The notes under the pieces: generated by a model
Databases searched by the model: none
What the model saw: only the letters and a program-made list of their open reading frames with translations
Told to the model about the DNA's origin: nothing
Made by a program: the position numbers and the translations under genes
In this document: positions 8,980 to 18,199 of the stretch, piece after piece
Position numbering within the stretch: the first letter of the stretch is position 1
Layout: the number at the start of each line of letters is the position of its first letter
Assembly (NCBI RefSeq): GCF_900107995.1
Contig: NZ_FNUM01000002.1
Location: 146,283-210,282 of the forward strand
Direction of reading: 5' to 3'
Source of the DNA: Alcanivorax sp. DSM 26293
GTDB taxonomy: Bacteria > Pseudomonadota > Gammaproteobacteria > Pseudomonadales > Alcanivoracaceae
Length of the DNA stretch: 64,000 nucleotides

Positions 8980-9926
8980 GTCAGCATAAAGTGGAAAGGT
9001 CGGACAGCATCGTCGTTGCTGCCCTGTACAAGTTTGTCCGTCTGGGCGATTTCGAGCAGTTGCGCGAGCCCCTTCTGGCGCTGATGCTCGCACAGGATGT
9101 GCGCGGCACCCTGTTGTTGGCCAACGAGGGCATTAACGGCACCATCGCCGGTCCACGGGCGGGTATCGACACGGTACTTGGCTGGCTCCGTGAGGATCCC
9201 CGTCTGGCGGATCTGGAGCACAAGGAATCCTTCCACGACGCGCATCCCTTCCTGCGTACCAAGGTGAAGCTCAAGAAAGAAATTGTCACCATGGGGGTGG
9301 AAGGCATCGACCCCAATCGTACCGTGGGCACCTATCTGAGCCCGCAGGAATGGAACGCGGTGATCAGTGATCCGGAAACCCTGCTGATCGATACCCGCAA
9401 TGATTATGAAGTGGAAGTGGGCACCTTCAAGGGCGCCATCAACCCGGAAACCCGAACCTTCCGGGAGTTTCCCGAGTATGTGAAAGAGAGCCTGGACCCG
9501 GCCAGGCACAAGAAAGTGGCCATGTTCTGTACCGGCGGCATCCGTTGTGAGAAATCCACTGCCTACCTGAAAGAGCAGGGCTTTGAAGAGGTCTATCACC
9601 TGAAGGGAGGCATTCTCAAATATCTGGAAGAGATGCCGAAAGAAGAATCCCTGTGGGAAGGGGAGTGTTTCGTCTTTGACGAAAGGGTGACCGTTGATCA
9701 CGACCTTAACCCCGGTGAATTTGACCAGTGCCACGCCTGCCGCCGACCCATCAGTGAAGAGGAAAAGGCGTCGGAAAAATTCCAGTTGGGGGTGTCCTGC
9801 CCGAAGTGCTTCGACGAATCCTCACCGGAACAAAAGGCGCGTTTTGCCGAACGGCAGAAGCAGATCGAACTGGCCCGCGCTCGCGGCTGCCAGCATCGTG
9901 GTCAGAATCCCCGCAAACCTTCCTGA
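8976..9926 (+). CDS. trhO: TrhO, tRNA uridine(34) hydroxylase (rhodanese family)
   Basis: 316 residues starting with GTG that overlaps the bolA stop. TrhO (YceA) hydroxylates wobble uridine for cmo5U/mo5U synthesis. An N-terminal acylphosphatase-like domain ([11 protein letters not shown], 50-60) is followed by a rhodanese domain (about 125-220) whose active-site Cys185 lies in [10 protein letters not shown]. The C-terminal part carries two Cys pairs (CHAC and CPKC), probably a zinc ribbon. Family length and motifs are complete. Confidence 0.93.
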   Translation: MSQHKVERSDSIVVAALYKFVRLGDFEQLREPLLALMLAQDVRGTLLLANEGINGTIAGPRAGIDTVLGWLREDPRLADLEHKESFHDAHPFLRTKVKLKKEIVTMGVEGIDPNRTVGTYLSPQEWNAVISDPETLLIDTRNDYEVEVGTFKGAINPETRTFREFPEYVKESLDPARHKKVAMFCTGGIRCEKSTAYLKEQGFEEVYHLKGGILKYLEEMPKEESLWEGECFVFDERVTVDHDLNPGEFDQCHACRRPISEEEKASEKFQLGVSCPKCFDESSPEQKARFAERQKQIELARARGCQHRGQNPRKPS

Positions 9927-9947
9927 TAATTCCATTCGCGCGTCGTT

Positions 9948-10023
9948 GGCGCCTTGCTCGCAAGGCGAAGAGGTCAATCAAGCCCGGTGCTTTCTGAAAT
10001 CTTCGCTTTGCCAGCAAAGCGCC
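9948..10023. repeat. Inverted REP pair (REPIN-like), locus E
   Basis: Two 23-base palindromic units in opposite orientation: 9948-9970 with stem CGCCTTG/CAAGGCG around CTCG, and 10001-10023 with stem CGCTTTG/CAAAGCG around CCAG. Each ends in the GGCG...CGAAG edges seen in other REP units of this window. The C/T differences between copies keep each stem paired. It lies between trhO and modA. Confidence 0.7.
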
Positions 10024-10099
10024 ATCGGTGGGCTGCTGTCATCCATGGAGTGCCTGATTCGGGTTAGACTGGGCGTTCGCTCATGGTCCTGGAGCCTTC

Positions 10100-10840
10100 A
10101 TGAAGTGTTTGCTTGTCAGCCTGTTGTTGATGGTGGCGGCCACCGCAGCGGCGGAGCCTGTACAGGTTGCCGTTGCCGCCAATTTTTCTTCTCCGTTGAA
10201 GCAACTGGTTGAGGCGTATCGCCAGCATCACCCGGAGGCGGAGATTCAGATCACGGTGGGGTCCACCGGCAAGCTTGCGGCCCAGATTCGTCAAGGCGCG
10301 CCCTATGATATTTTCCTGGCCGCGGACGCTCGTCGACCGCAAGAGCTGGCCTCGGAAGGGTTGATTCTGCCGGAGACGGTACGGACCTATGCGATTGGCA
10401 GACTGGTGTTGTGGTCACCGGATGCCGGGCCGGTCCTGGCCGGGCCGTCGCTGGTCGCCGGTCAGGTGTCGCCGGTGGCCATGGCCAATCCCCGCACCGC
10501 CCCCTATGGGGAAGCCGCCCAGGTGGTACTGGCACGCTTTCCGCTGCCTGAGTCGGTGGTTCTTGTGCAGGCAGAGAACGTGGGTCAGAGCTATCACTTT
10601 GCGCACAGTGGTGCCGCCCAGGCGGCATTTGTCGCCTTGAGTCAGGTGCAGGACAAGGGTGGGCGGCAGTGGCGTATTCCCGATGGCCTTTATCCTCCCA
10701 TACGCCAACAGGCGGGCCTGCTCAGGGATTCCGAGGCCGCCCGGCATTTTTATGCGTTTCTGTTTTCTGCCCCGGCCAGGGAGAGAATTAACGGGTTGGG
10801 ATACGGTACTGACGAGGTCGCCGATGACGATGGTGAGTGA
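10100..10840 (+). CDS. modA: ModA, periplasmic molybdate-binding protein
   Basis: 246 residues with a signal peptide of about 19 residues (MKCLLVSLLLMVAATAAA, then EPVQ). The mature protein has the ModA features: VAVAANFSSPLKQLVEAY at the N terminus, VGSTGKLAAQI in the oxyanion pocket and APYDIFLAADARRP. It binds molybdate or tungstate and delivers it to ModBC. GGAG sits 5 bases before the ATG. Its 3' end overlaps modB by 17 bases. Confidence 0.93.
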   Translation: MKCLLVSLLLMVAATAAAEPVQVAVAANFSSPLKQLVEAYRQHHPEAEIQITVGSTGKLAAQIRQGAPYDIFLAADARRPQELASEGLILPETVRTYAIGRLVLWSPDAGPVLAGPSLVAGQVSPVAMANPRTAPYGEAAQVVLARFPLPESVVLVQAENVGQSYHFAHSGAAQAAFVALSQVQDKGGRQWRIPDGLYPPIRQQAGLLRDSEAARHFYAFLFSAPARERINGLGYGTDEVADDDGE

Positions 10841-11513
10841 TGGCGACTGGCTGGCGCTCTGGGTAAGCATCAAACTGGCGCTGGTCACCACCGCCATCCT
10901 ACTGCTGGTGTGTACGCCGCTGGCCTGGTGGCTGGCCCGCCGCCGTTTGCCCGGTCAGGCGTTACTGGAAGCCTTGTTGGCCCTGCCACTGGTACTGCCG
11001 CCTTCGGTGCTGGGGTTTTATCTGCTGATCGGGCTGGGGCCGAACGGTCCTGGTGGCTGGGTGACCCAGTGGGGAGAGGCCCGTTCCCTGGCGTTCAGCT
11101 TTACCGGCCTGGTGATCGGGTCGCTGATCTACTCGCTGCCATTTGTCCTGCAGCCCCTGAAGAATGCCTTCGCCGCCATCGAGACCAGGCAGTTAGATAT
11201 GGCGGCGGTCTCGGGTGCCCGTCCCCTGGACCGGTTCTTCTCGCTGGTGATTCCCCAGGCCCGGCAGGGCTATGCCAGCGCGGCTATTCTCGGTATTGCC
11301 CATACGCTGGGGGAATTCGGTGTGGTGTTGATGATCGGTGGCAGCCTTGCCGGAGAAACCCGTGTGGCATCCGTGGCGCTGTATGAACATGTGGAAGCCG
11401 GAGACTATGCCAATGCCCATCGGCTGGCCGGTGTGCTGCTGGTGATGTCGGTGATGATGTTGTGGGCCCTGTTCCGCTGGCAGCGCAAACAGAACGTGGG
11501 GGTGATGCCTTGA
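10824..11513 (+). CDS. modB: ModB, molybdate ABC transporter permease
   Basis: 229 residues with five hydrophobic segments. The cytoplasmic coupling motif (EAA loop) is seen in [20 protein letters not shown]. The frame is open upstream to 10659, but the ATG at 10824 has GAGG 6 bases before it and gives the usual length. It overlaps modA by 17 bases and modC by 4, so the three are one translationally coupled operon. Confidence 0.92.
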   Translation: MTMVSDGDWLALWVSIKLALVTTAILLLVCTPLAWWLARRRLPGQALLEALLALPLVLPPSVLGFYLLIGLGPNGPGGWVTQWGEARSLAFSFTGLVIGSLIYSLPFVLQPLKNAFAAIETRQLDMAAVSGARPLDRFFSLVIPQARQGYASAAILGIAHTLGEFGVVLMIGGSLAGETRVASVALYEHVEAGDYANAHRLAGVLLVMSVMMLWALFRWQRKQNVGVMP

Positions 11514-12562
11514 GTCTGGCATTTTCCCTGGCCGGGCAGGTGGGGCAGTGCCGTCTGCAGGTACAGGCACAGCTTGCCGCCAGTGGCGTGACTGTGCTGT
11601 TTGGCCCTTCCGGCTCCGGCAAAAGTACCCTGCTGCGAATGCTGGCCGGGCTCCAGGAATGCGAGGGGGAAATCCGCTTCGGGGATCAATTGTGGCATAC
11701 CGAGGGTTTCCGGCTTCCTCCCTGGGAACGGCCCTTGGGCATGATGTTTCAAGCGCCGACCCTGTTTCGCCATCTGGATGTTCGCGGCAATCTGGACTAT
11801 GTGAGAAAGCGCCGCGGTGCCAGTGGGGAAGATCTGGCGAGGGTGGTCGGCCAGACCCGCATTGAACCCCTGCTGGCCCGTTCTGTTGAGACACTGTCCG
11901 GTGGTGAGGCCCAGCGGGTGGCACTGGCTCGCGCCTTAATGGCCGGCCCGGAGTTGTTGCTGCTGGATGAACCCTTGTCGGCGCTGGATCATGGCCACAA
12001 GCAGGAGCTTCTTGGCATGATCAGCGCCATCGCCACTCAGGTACCGGTGATTTACGTTACCCACGACCTGGATGAATTGCTGACCCTGTCGCGGCAAGTC
12101 TGGCTGATGGAACAGGGGCGGATCGTGGCAAGTGGCAAGGCCCATGAGGAGCTGGCACGGCTGGATGGCCCGCTGGCCCAGCGGGGCGATGCTACCGCGT
12201 TGCTGTACGGAGAGTTAGGCGCTTACGACAGTCGGGATCATTTGCAGGCAGTGAACGTGGCGCGGCAGACATTCTGGCTGCCGGCGGCGCGACCGGTGGC
12301 CGGAGATGCCCCGGTGCGGCTGCGGATTGCGGCCAGGGATGTCAGCCTGTGCAGGCAGGCGCCAGAGGATTCCAGCATTCTCAATATCCACCCGGTTCAG
12401 GTGGCAGGTCTGCGTGAAGTGGGCCCGGGCCAGGCGGTGGTGCAACTGGTCCTGGGGGACCAGCGGCTGCTGGCCCGTATCTCCAGCCGTTCCGCCCGGG
12501 AACTGGAGGTATTTCCCGGTGCGCAGTTGTATGCGCAGGTGAAGGCGGTGGCGTTGGGGTGA
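11510..12562 (+). CDS. modC: ModC, molybdate ABC transporter ATP-binding protein
   Basis: 350 residues from a TTG start whose last two bases are within the modB stop (TTGA overlap). Walker [10 protein letters not shown] (32-40), ABC signature [15 protein letters not shown] (129-143), Walker B LLLLDEP (149-155) and the switch His in YVTHDLDE are complete. The C-terminal about 65 residues form a Mop/TOBE molybdate-sensing domain. No ATG or GTG gives the full Walker domain without overlapping modB more deeply, which supports the TTG. It ends at a long repeat-flanked terminator. Confidence 0.92.
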   Translation: MSLAFSLAGQVGQCRLQVQAQLAASGVTVLFGPSGSGKSTLLRMLAGLQECEGEIRFGDQLWHTEGFRLPPWERPLGMMFQAPTLFRHLDVRGNLDYVRKRRGASGEDLARVVGQTRIEPLLARSVETLSGGEAQRVALARALMAGPELLLLDEPLSALDHGHKQELLGMISAIATQVPVIYVTHDLDELLTLSRQVWLMEQGRIVASGKAHEELARLDGPLAQRGDATALLYGELGAYDSRDHLQAVNVARQTFWLPAARPVAGDAPVRLRIAARDVSLCRQAPEDSSILNIHPVQVAGLREVGPGQAVVQLVLGDQRLLARISSRSARELEVFPGAQLYAQVKAVALG

Positions 12563-12570
12563 GGTCAAGG

Positions 12571-12721
12571 CCTCAAGCTACAAGCTACAACGCGGCTCAA
12601 TCATGTTGGTATTTGAAACGTAAGAGGCCGCGCCCGAGTCCTGGGCGCGGCTTCATACGTTGGAAACCCTACATTCGTTTCTCGTGTTGTAGCTTGAGGC
12701 TTGTAGCTTGTAGCTTGCAGC
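12571..12721. repeat. Heptamer-arm inverted repeat around a terminator (locus T1)
   Basis: The left arm, 12571-12591, is three heptamers (CCTCAAG CTACAAG CTACAAC). The right arm, 12687-12721, is five (TTGTAGC TTGAGGC TTGTAGC TTGTAGC TTGCAGC). Bases 12570-12583 pair perfectly over 14 bp with 12687-12700. Between the arms is a terminator hairpin. The whole fills the gap between modC and the convergent Lgt-like gene, ending 3 bases before the latter's stop codon. Confidence 0.85.
12622..12653. terminator. Terminator hairpin of modC / Lgt-like gene
   Basis: GCCGCGCCC (12627-12635) pairs with GGGCGCGGC (12643-12651) around a 7-base loop. AAGAG on the left and TTC on the right are remnants of A/T flanks. 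The core is nearly the same as the hairpins at 26123-26157 and 53842-53877. Confidence 0.75.
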
Positions 12722-12724
12722 TGT

Positions 12725-13834
12725 TCAAGCTGCCGCCTTTCCCTCTCCCTTGCACCCTGCCTCTTCACAGCCTGCCTGGCTGCGCCAGTCAGCGGCCAGG
12801 CCGAAGCGAAGCTCCCCGGTGGTGATGGTGCTGGTGCCGGAAAAGAAGAACATGGTCACGGTGATCACCTGCAGACTGAGAATCACCCCCGGTGACCACA
12901 GAGCGCCCAGGCCTGCTGCCAGATCCGGTACCAGACCCGCATGGACCGGCAGTACCAGACTGATGACGATGCCGTAGAGTGCGGCAAAGAGGGCCATCAT
13001 CTGGTAGACGGAGAACAGCTTGCTGCCGCCTCGGTAGTCCGCCCGCAGTGTCTCTGAATAAACCCGCCACAACTGGCTTCCCACCAGGCTCAGGGCAAAG
13101 GCCAGGGCAAACTGCTGGTGGAAGAAGAGCGCGCTGCACAACAGGGCCAGAGCGGTGTACACCACGCAGGTGATTGCCTGGATGGGTATGACCTTCACTG
13201 CCTCCATTTCGCCGGCAAAGGCGATCTTCTTGGTCTTGCCGATAAACACATGATTCAAGGTGCTGAACAGGCGCTGAGCCCAGGACGGTGAATGTCTGAG
13301 CGCCTTGCCATAACAGCAGCCGAAACTGATGCAGGCCAGCCGGCCGATACCTTCACCCAACACATAGGCAATCGACATGGCCGCCAACATGGGCAGAATC
13401 GGCAGGGCCGTATCCCACCAGCGCTGGCTGGCCATATCCGCCAGCCAGAGAAACAGGGGAGCGATAATAATACCGACAAAGCTGGCGCCGCCCACGGTGA
13501 AACCATGGCGGTTCTTCTCAACCACAGTGGCGATGATCTTGGCGGCGGGCAGACAGATGGCAAGCACGCCCAGAGTGAGCAGCAGGGCGGTTCCCAGCGC
13601 AACGCCGGCGGATGCCGTCAAAAGAATAAAGGCAGCAACGCCGAGCCCCCCGGAGATGCCGGTGAACAACCCATAAAAGGTCAGGTTGAGGCCTTGCCAG
13701 GAGCCGTCACTGTTTTTTTTCAGGGGTAGCGAGGCCACGAATTGCCAGCGCTCTTCCGGTAGGTGACGGAACAGAAAGCGAAAGGTTACCCCGAACACCA
13801 GGGCACAGCCCAACAGAAACAGATCCGCAGCCAT
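12725..13834 (-). CDS. Lgt-like (prolipoprotein diacylglyceryl transferase superfamily) membrane protein
   Basis: 369 residues with about ten hydrophobic segments. The segment GEGIGRLACISFGCCYGK resembles the GR...GCCYG signature of the Cys-containing branch of the Lgt superfamily, not the Asn-rich GRxxNFIN signature of housekeeping Lgt. It probably transfers or binds a lipid, but it need not be the essential lipoprotein enzyme. A GAGGAG site lies 8 bases before the ATG at 13834, which I prefer to an upstream start at 13861. It is monocistronic and convergent with modC. The C-terminal tail is hydrophilic and contains two more cysteines. Confidence 0.65.
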   Translation of the reverse strand: MAADLFLLGCALVFGVTFRFLFRHLPEERWQFVASLPLKKNSDGSWQGLNLTFYGLFTGISGGLGVAAFILLTASAGVALGTALLLTLGVLAICLPAAKIIATVVEKNRHGFTVGGASFVGIIIAPLFLWLADMASQRWWDTALPILPMLAAMSIAYVLGEGIGRLACISFGCCYGKALRHSPSWAQRLFSTLNHVFIGKTKKIAFAGEMEAVKVIPIQAITCVVYTALALLCSALFFHQQFALAFALSLVGSQLWRVYSETLRADYRGGSKLFSVYQMMALFAALYGIVISLVLPVHAGLVPDLAAGLGALWSPGVILSLQVITVTMFFFSGTSTITTGELRFGLAADWRSQAGCEEAGCKGEGKAAA

Positions 13835-13944
13835 CAGCGAGCTCCTCAACGGTGGCGTCAACGAGGAGGATGGGGGTGGAACAGTGCGGAGGAATGACAG
13901 GCGCGTTACGATTGTGTGAAGGATGGGGGCGACACGTGGACGGG

Positions 13945-14202
13945 CTAGTCCCGATTACGGAGAAAACACTCGGCGGCCTGAACAATCAATTCCGTAACAG
14001 AACGGTCTTCCATCAGGGCCTGCATTTTCAGGCGTTTATGCAGATCGGCGGGGATGTCAGCGGTGAGGCGGCGATAGCCATCGCGAACGGCACCCGGACG
14101 CTGCGACTTCGCGGCTTTCTTCGCAGCCGGTTTGCGAGCGACGCCGTTACGCTTGCGGGGGCGTTGCTGCTCTTCAATAGTGACGAAATCGATCTGTTCC
14201 AT
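13945..14202 (-). CDS. Small basic ribbon-helix-helix DNA-binding protein
   Basis: 85 residues. A Lys/Arg/Ala-rich N-terminal tail (RKPAAKKAAKSQR) precedes an RHH fold: beta strand YRRLTADIP, then DLHKRLKMQALMEDRSVTELI and a final helix. This resembles ParG/CopG/Arc-type regulators. No toxin, parA or partner gene is adjacent. The start is uncertain because the frame is open to 14379 and the ribosome-binding site is weak. It is divergent from the GMC oxidoreductase gene and could regulate it; that is inference only. Confidence 0.6.
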   Translation of the reverse strand: MEQIDFVTIEEQQRPRKRNGVARKPAAKKAAKSQRPGAVRDGYRRLTADIPADLHKRLKMQALMEDRSVTELIVQAAECFLRNRD

Positions 14203-14353
14203 GGGTGCTGCAATGAGGCCGGCGAAGACAGTGGCCAGATTACTGGAAAGTGCCGCAAATAGACAGGATTGAGCGTTAATTTTATAGTGCAAAACCTTGA
14301 TTAAAATAGCGTTGTCGCAAAGGCAACGACAAGAAAAGGGGATGGGGGAGACG

Positions 14354-15922
14354 ATGGAAAATGTGGATGTCCTGATCATCGGCAGCGGCTTCGGTGGCTC
14401 GGTGATGGCCTGCCGTATGGCGGAGAAGGGAAGTCAGGTGGTCGTGCTGGAGCGGGGCCGGCGCTGGTTGCCTGAGGCCTATCCCTCGGTTTCCCAGCGA
14501 GACTGGTTCTGGGATGAGGACGAGCCTGAGAAACAGAACGGTTGGCTTGATTTTCGCTATTTCGGCGACATGAGTATCGCCACCGGTGCCGGCGTTGGCG
14601 GTGGTTCCCTGATTTACGCCAATGTCAGCATTGAGGCCAGACCCGAGGCCTTTGCGCAGGGCTGGCCCGAGGCCATCGACTACACCACCCTCAAGCCTCA
14701 TTACGACACCACCGGTGTCATGCTCAACGTCCAGGAGCTGCCGGCCAATCAGTGGACAGCACGAACCCACCTGATGAAAGAGGGGGCCGAGGCGGTGGGT
14801 GCCGGAGAGCGGTTTCGTATCGTTCCCCAGGCGATCACCTTCGATCCGGACTGGAGTCCGGAGCGTGATGATCCCTATGACTATGGCCACAGCCAATCCT
14901 GGGTGAACCCACAGGGCAAGACCCAGGGCACCTGTGTGCATTGCGGGAATTGCGATCTGGGTTGCCCGGTGCAAGCCAAGAACACCCTGGACATGAATTA
15001 CCTGGCGGCGGCGGAGAATGCCGGTGCCGATGTTCGTCCTCTGCATCATGTGCGCACCATTCGGGCTATGCAGGGCGGCGGCTATGAAGTGCTGGCCCGT
15101 GACCTGGAGGGTCATTGCTGGCGACGTTTCAAGGCGGAGAAAGTGATCGTGGCCGCCGGCTCCATGGGGTCCACGGAATTGCTGCTGCGCTGCCGGGATC
15201 AATACAAGACCTTGCCGAAACTCAGCCGCAAGCTGGGCCATAACTGGTCCTGCAATGGCGACTTTGCCACCATGGCTTTCTACGACGAGCGCCGGGTTTC
15301 GCCCACTCGCGGGCCCACCATCACCAGCGCCATCGACTATCTGGATGGCTCCGATGGCGGGGCGCGCTACTTTGTCGAAGATGGCGGCGTGCCGGATATC
15401 CTCGGCAGCTGGATGGAACGGCTGGGAAAAGATCCGCGATTCGCAGGTACCCGGCTGGGCGCTGCCATGGTCGAATACGGTGACAGCAGTGACCCCTTTG
15501 CGAAGATGATGCCCTGGTTCGGACAGGCCATGGATGATCCCGGCGGCCGTTTCTCTCTGGGGCGTCGTTGGTACTGGCCCTGGAAAAAAGACCGCCTGAA
15601 ACTGGACTGGGATTACCGCCAGGCAGAAAAAGCGGTGCAGGCCCTTGCCGACAGGCATCTGGCCCTGACCGCCGCCACTGGCGGCAAGCCCATGACTCCA
15701 GCCACATGGAACTGGTTCAAGGATCTGGTGACCCCTCACCCTCTGGGGGGCTGCAATATGGCGGATTCTGTGGAACAGGGCGTGGTAGATCACCGGGGAG
15801 AGGTGTTCAACTACCCCAATCTGTTTGTGATTGATGGTGCCATGGTGCCCCGTGCATTGGGCTTGAATCCGTCGCGGACCATCGCTGCACTGGCGGAATA
15901 TGCTGCCAGTCAGATGGGTTGA
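14354..15922 (+). CDS. GMC-family oxidoreductase with a four-cysteine motif
   Basis: 522 residues. FAD motif VLIIGSGFGGSVMACRMAEKG at the N terminus (as IIGSGFGGSV), the GMC signature GAGVGGGSLIYANVS, and the C-terminal PHPLGGCNM and ...NPSRTIAALAEYAA are those of cholesterol-oxidase-like and long-chain alcohol oxidases. Cys194, 197, 200 and 204 lie in CVHCGNCDLGC, which could hold an iron-sulfur cluster. It probably oxidises a fatty alcohol or sterol. Alternative starts at 14342 (ATG) and 14297 (TTG) exist; GGGAG is only 3 bases before 14354. Confidence 0.85.
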   Translation: MENVDVLIIGSGFGGSVMACRMAEKGSQVVVLERGRRWLPEAYPSVSQRDWFWDEDEPEKQNGWLDFRYFGDMSIATGAGVGGGSLIYANVSIEARPEAFAQGWPEAIDYTTLKPHYDTTGVMLNVQELPANQWTARTHLMKEGAEAVGAGERFRIVPQAITFDPDWSPERDDPYDYGHSQSWVNPQGKTQGTCVHCGNCDLGCPVQAKNTLDMNYLAAAENAGADVRPLHHVRTIRAMQGGGYEVLARDLEGHCWRRFKAEKVIVAAGSMGSTELLLRCRDQYKTLPKLSRKLGHNWSCNGDFATMAFYDERRVSPTRGPTITSAIDYLDGSDGGARYFVEDGGVPDILGSWMERLGKDPRFAGTRLGAAMVEYGDSSDPFAKMMPWFGQAMDDPGGRFSLGRRWYWPWKKDRLKLDWDYRQAEKAVQALADRHLALTAATGGKPMTPATWNWFKDLVTPHPLGGCNMADSVEQGVVDHRGEVFNYPNLFVIDGAMVPRALGLNPSRTIAALAEYAASQMG

Positions 15923-16025
15923 GGTTCGCCTGGGGCGCGCGCTCAAACCCCGCTGGACGATGACTGACCCTGCTGACCCAGATCGCCACATGGGGAAGGC
16001 AGCAACAACGAGAGAGGACGCCACA

Positions 16026-16595
16026 ATGGCCGACGCCCGTTTTCATATTGTGTTTACCGGTCAACTGGTGAAAGGCTCGGACCTTGCCACCGTGAAGGCC
16101 AACCTGGGAAAAATTTTCAAGATGGAGGCCCCGCGGGTGGAGAAGCTGTTCTCCGGCCAGCCTGTGGTGCTGAAAAAGGATGCGGATCAGGCCACTGCCA
16201 TGAAATTCCGGGCGGTACTGAAACAGGCCGGTGCCGAGTGCGAATTGCGCCCGGTGGCAGAAGCCGCGACGCCGCCGTCAGCCCCACAACCGTCGGCGCC
16301 TGTCCGTGACACGGCGGCCGCGGTCCGAACGGACAGCCAGGGGGATGCGCAGGCCTCAACGGGCGAGCTGGAAACGGTGGGCACGATCCGCACCGGTGGC
16401 ACCGGATTTTCCGGCGCTTTTTCTGTGGCGGAGGTTGGCGCAAAAATGGATAACAGCGACAAGAAGGCACCCCCGCCAGCACCGGATGTCAGCCACTTGA
16501 GCATGGCACAGGCCGGCGAGGTACTGGGTCAGAAAAAAGAGGAAAAAGCGCCCGTGGTTCCGGATATCAGCCACCTTTCCCTCAAGGATGACTGA
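16026..16595 (+). CDS. Conserved protein with an N-terminal small fold and a duplicated PD(V/I)SHLS tail motif
   Basis: 189 residues. The N-terminal about 75 residues (FHIVFTGQLVKGSD ... LFSGQPVVLKKD ... AGAECELRP) match a small domain I have seen at the N terminus of various gammaproteobacterial proteins, sometimes before membrane domains. A low-complexity Ala/Pro linker follows. Near the end the motif PDVSHLS and then PDISHLS occur about 30 residues apart. No catalytic motif is recognised. GAGAGGA precedes the ATG. It follows the GMC gene and is convergent with the DUF2914 gene, 19 bases away. Confidence 0.7.
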   Translation: MADARFHIVFTGQLVKGSDLATVKANLGKIFKMEAPRVEKLFSGQPVVLKKDADQATAMKFRAVLKQAGAECELRPVAEAATPPSAPQPSAPVRDTAAAVRTDSQGDAQASTGELETVGTIRTGGTGFSGAFSVAEVGAKMDNSDKKAPPPAPDVSHLSMAQAGEVLGQKKEEKAPVVPDISHLSLKDD

Positions 16596-16614
16596 GGCCT
16601 CCGGCCCGTCATGA

Positions 16615-17448
16615 TCAGGGGCTGGATGCGGACTGGAAGATCGGTTCGTTGCGATCGTCGCCCTCCAGCCGTTCCAGCAGTCTTTGCCGACTTTGCAGTG
16701 CCGGGTAAACTGGACTGTCGGGCGAGATCGAAATCTCCAGGGTCTGCATCAATTCCCGGGCACCATGGATATCCCGCTGGCGGATCATTCTCTCCAGTTG
16801 CGCAAAGGCTTCGTTATTCGTGGCCAGGGAATCAAGCGCGTTCTGTTGTTGCGGGTTGTCGGTGAGCTGGCGGGCACGGCGTATGGCCACCTTGGCTGCG
16901 CGGGTGTCACCAAGGTCAAGCAACTGTCGGATCACGTCGTAATGTTTACTGAGATCCACCGGTGAGGGATCCGCGCTTTCCGGCTCGGCGTGCCCCGAGG
17001 GGGCCGGTGGCGTGGCGTGTGCAGGCGCCATCTGGCTGGCAGCCCCATCCTCGCTCAGGGTCAGGGTCCAGGTTCCCAGCTGACAGCCACTTTGGGTAGA
17101 AACCTGGACCTGCCACTGACCGCCCACGGCCAGGTCAAGGCCGGCAAAGGTCTTCGATGACCAGGTGCGCCAGTAGTCCGAACCTACCGCCAGGGTGACA
17201 TCGACGATAGCGTCACCGTTGTAGGACCAGGTGTGATGCAGCTGCTGGCCATTGCCACCCTGGATGGCAGTGAAAAACAGCAGTTCATTGGCTGAAAGTG
17301 GGGCGGTTGCCAATGAGGAAACGGGTTCGCGATTTTCCACGTCGGTTGTGAAAGCCGCACTGACCAAGGTGGGGCAAGGGTTGTTGGTGGCTGTTTCAGC
17401 GAAGGCCAGTGCCGGAATCAGCAGGCCGGTGACAATGCAGATGCGCAC
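16615..17448 (-). CDS. DUF2914-domain secreted protein
   Basis: 277 residues from a GTG start with GGGGA 6 bases upstream. A signal peptide (about 17 residues, ending ALAFA) is followed by a DUF2914-like domain (about 25-130): AAFTTDVENREPV, HHTWSYNG and the hallmark WRTWSSKTF, then a Trp-containing end strand. A Pro/Ala/Glu linker leads to a helical region of about 110 residues rich in Gln, Arg and Leu. It is probably periplasmic; the role is unknown. The cysteine pair at about residues 25 and 115 could form a disulfide. Confidence 0.75.
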   Translation of the reverse strand: MRICIVTGLLIPALAFAETATNNPCPTLVSAAFTTDVENREPVSSLATAPLSANELLFFTAIQGGNGQQLHHTWSYNGDAIVDVTLAVGSDYWRTWSSKTFAGLDLAVGGQWQVQVSTQSGCQLGTWTLTLSEDGAASQMAPAHATPPAPSGHAEPESADPSPVDLSKHYDVIRQLLDLGDTRAAKVAIRRARQLTDNPQQQNALDSLATNNEAFAQLERMIRQRDIHGARELMQTLEISISPDSPVYPALQSRQRLLERLEGDDRNEPIFQSASSP

Positions 17449-17585
17449 CTTGATTTCCCCCCAGAGTGTTATCGGGCTGCCGCTTTGTAAGAAGCGTTTT
17501 TGGGATCGCGGCAGCGCTTACCTCAAGACTAGTCGGAGAGAAGCAACAAGGCGCAGAACTGTGTCACGTTAGCGGGGAAGGTTCC

Positions 17586-18131
17586 CTAAGCGGGGTCCTC
17601 TCCCTGATCAGGGCCATGGAATACCAGGTAGAGCTCTTCCAGAATCTCCGGAACACTCAGGGCCATTTGCCGGACAACCTGGGTGTTGTCCCAGAGCGTG
17701 TCCAGGGCTTCGTCATCATCCACGCCGGAGATCAGGATAAAGGGCAGCAGCAATTGCGCCATCTGTTCTTCATCGTCCTGGTACCAGGCTTGCTCATCCA
17801 CGAACACCCCGGTCATGAAGCCGGCACACCAGCTTGCCAGGTCCTGGCCGTCATCGTCCTGGTACGGGTCCAGCAGGCAGGGCAGGTTGATGGCATCGCC
17901 GCCCAGCAACTGGGTGACCAGCCGCTCTTTGAGACGGTTGAGGGCATCACAGACTTCCTCGGGAACCGGCATCTCCAGCTCCGCCGCATAGTCTACGGTC
18001 TCCGCCTCTGGTCCTACGGCCAGCGCGCATAACATGCCGTGGATTTCCGTCCAGGTGGGTGCGTCATCACCCTGGTCCTGGAAATATTGGCGAACGGTAT
18101 TTTTAAGGCTGGGATTGGTGATATCTGACAT
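17586..18131 (-). CDS. UPF0149 (YgfB/YecA-like) family protein
   Basis: 181 residues, acidic and helical. The motifs EIHGMLCALAVGP and DLASWCAGFMTGV, and the end HGP, are typical of the UPF0149 family; the metal-binding SEC-C tail of YecA is absent. P. aeruginosa members of this family affect alginate-type regulation through PprA/AlpA, which is family background only. GGAGG lies 6 bases before the ATG. It sits 68 bases downstream of the diguanylate cyclase on the same strand. Confidence 0.8.
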   Translation of the reverse strand: MSDITNPSLKNTVRQYFQDQGDDAPTWTEIHGMLCALAVGPEAETVDYAAELEMPVPEEVCDALNRLKERLVTQLLGGDAINLPCLLDPYQDDDGQDLASWCAGFMTGVFVDEQAWYQDDEEQMAQLLLPFILISGVDDDEALDTLWDNTQVVRQMALSVPEILEELYLVFHGPDQGEDPA

Positions 18132-18199
18132 GGAGTCCTCCGCTGGCCGCAAGCATACCGGGAGTTGTTCAGGGGCTCCAGGCATTCCCGGTGTTTGGC

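Noticed and set aside
14282-16024. 580-residue open frame antisense to the GMC oxidoreductase gene
   Set aside because: It mirrors the codon bias of the GC-rich plus-strand gene, has no start site support or family motif, and the plus-strand protein is clearly real.
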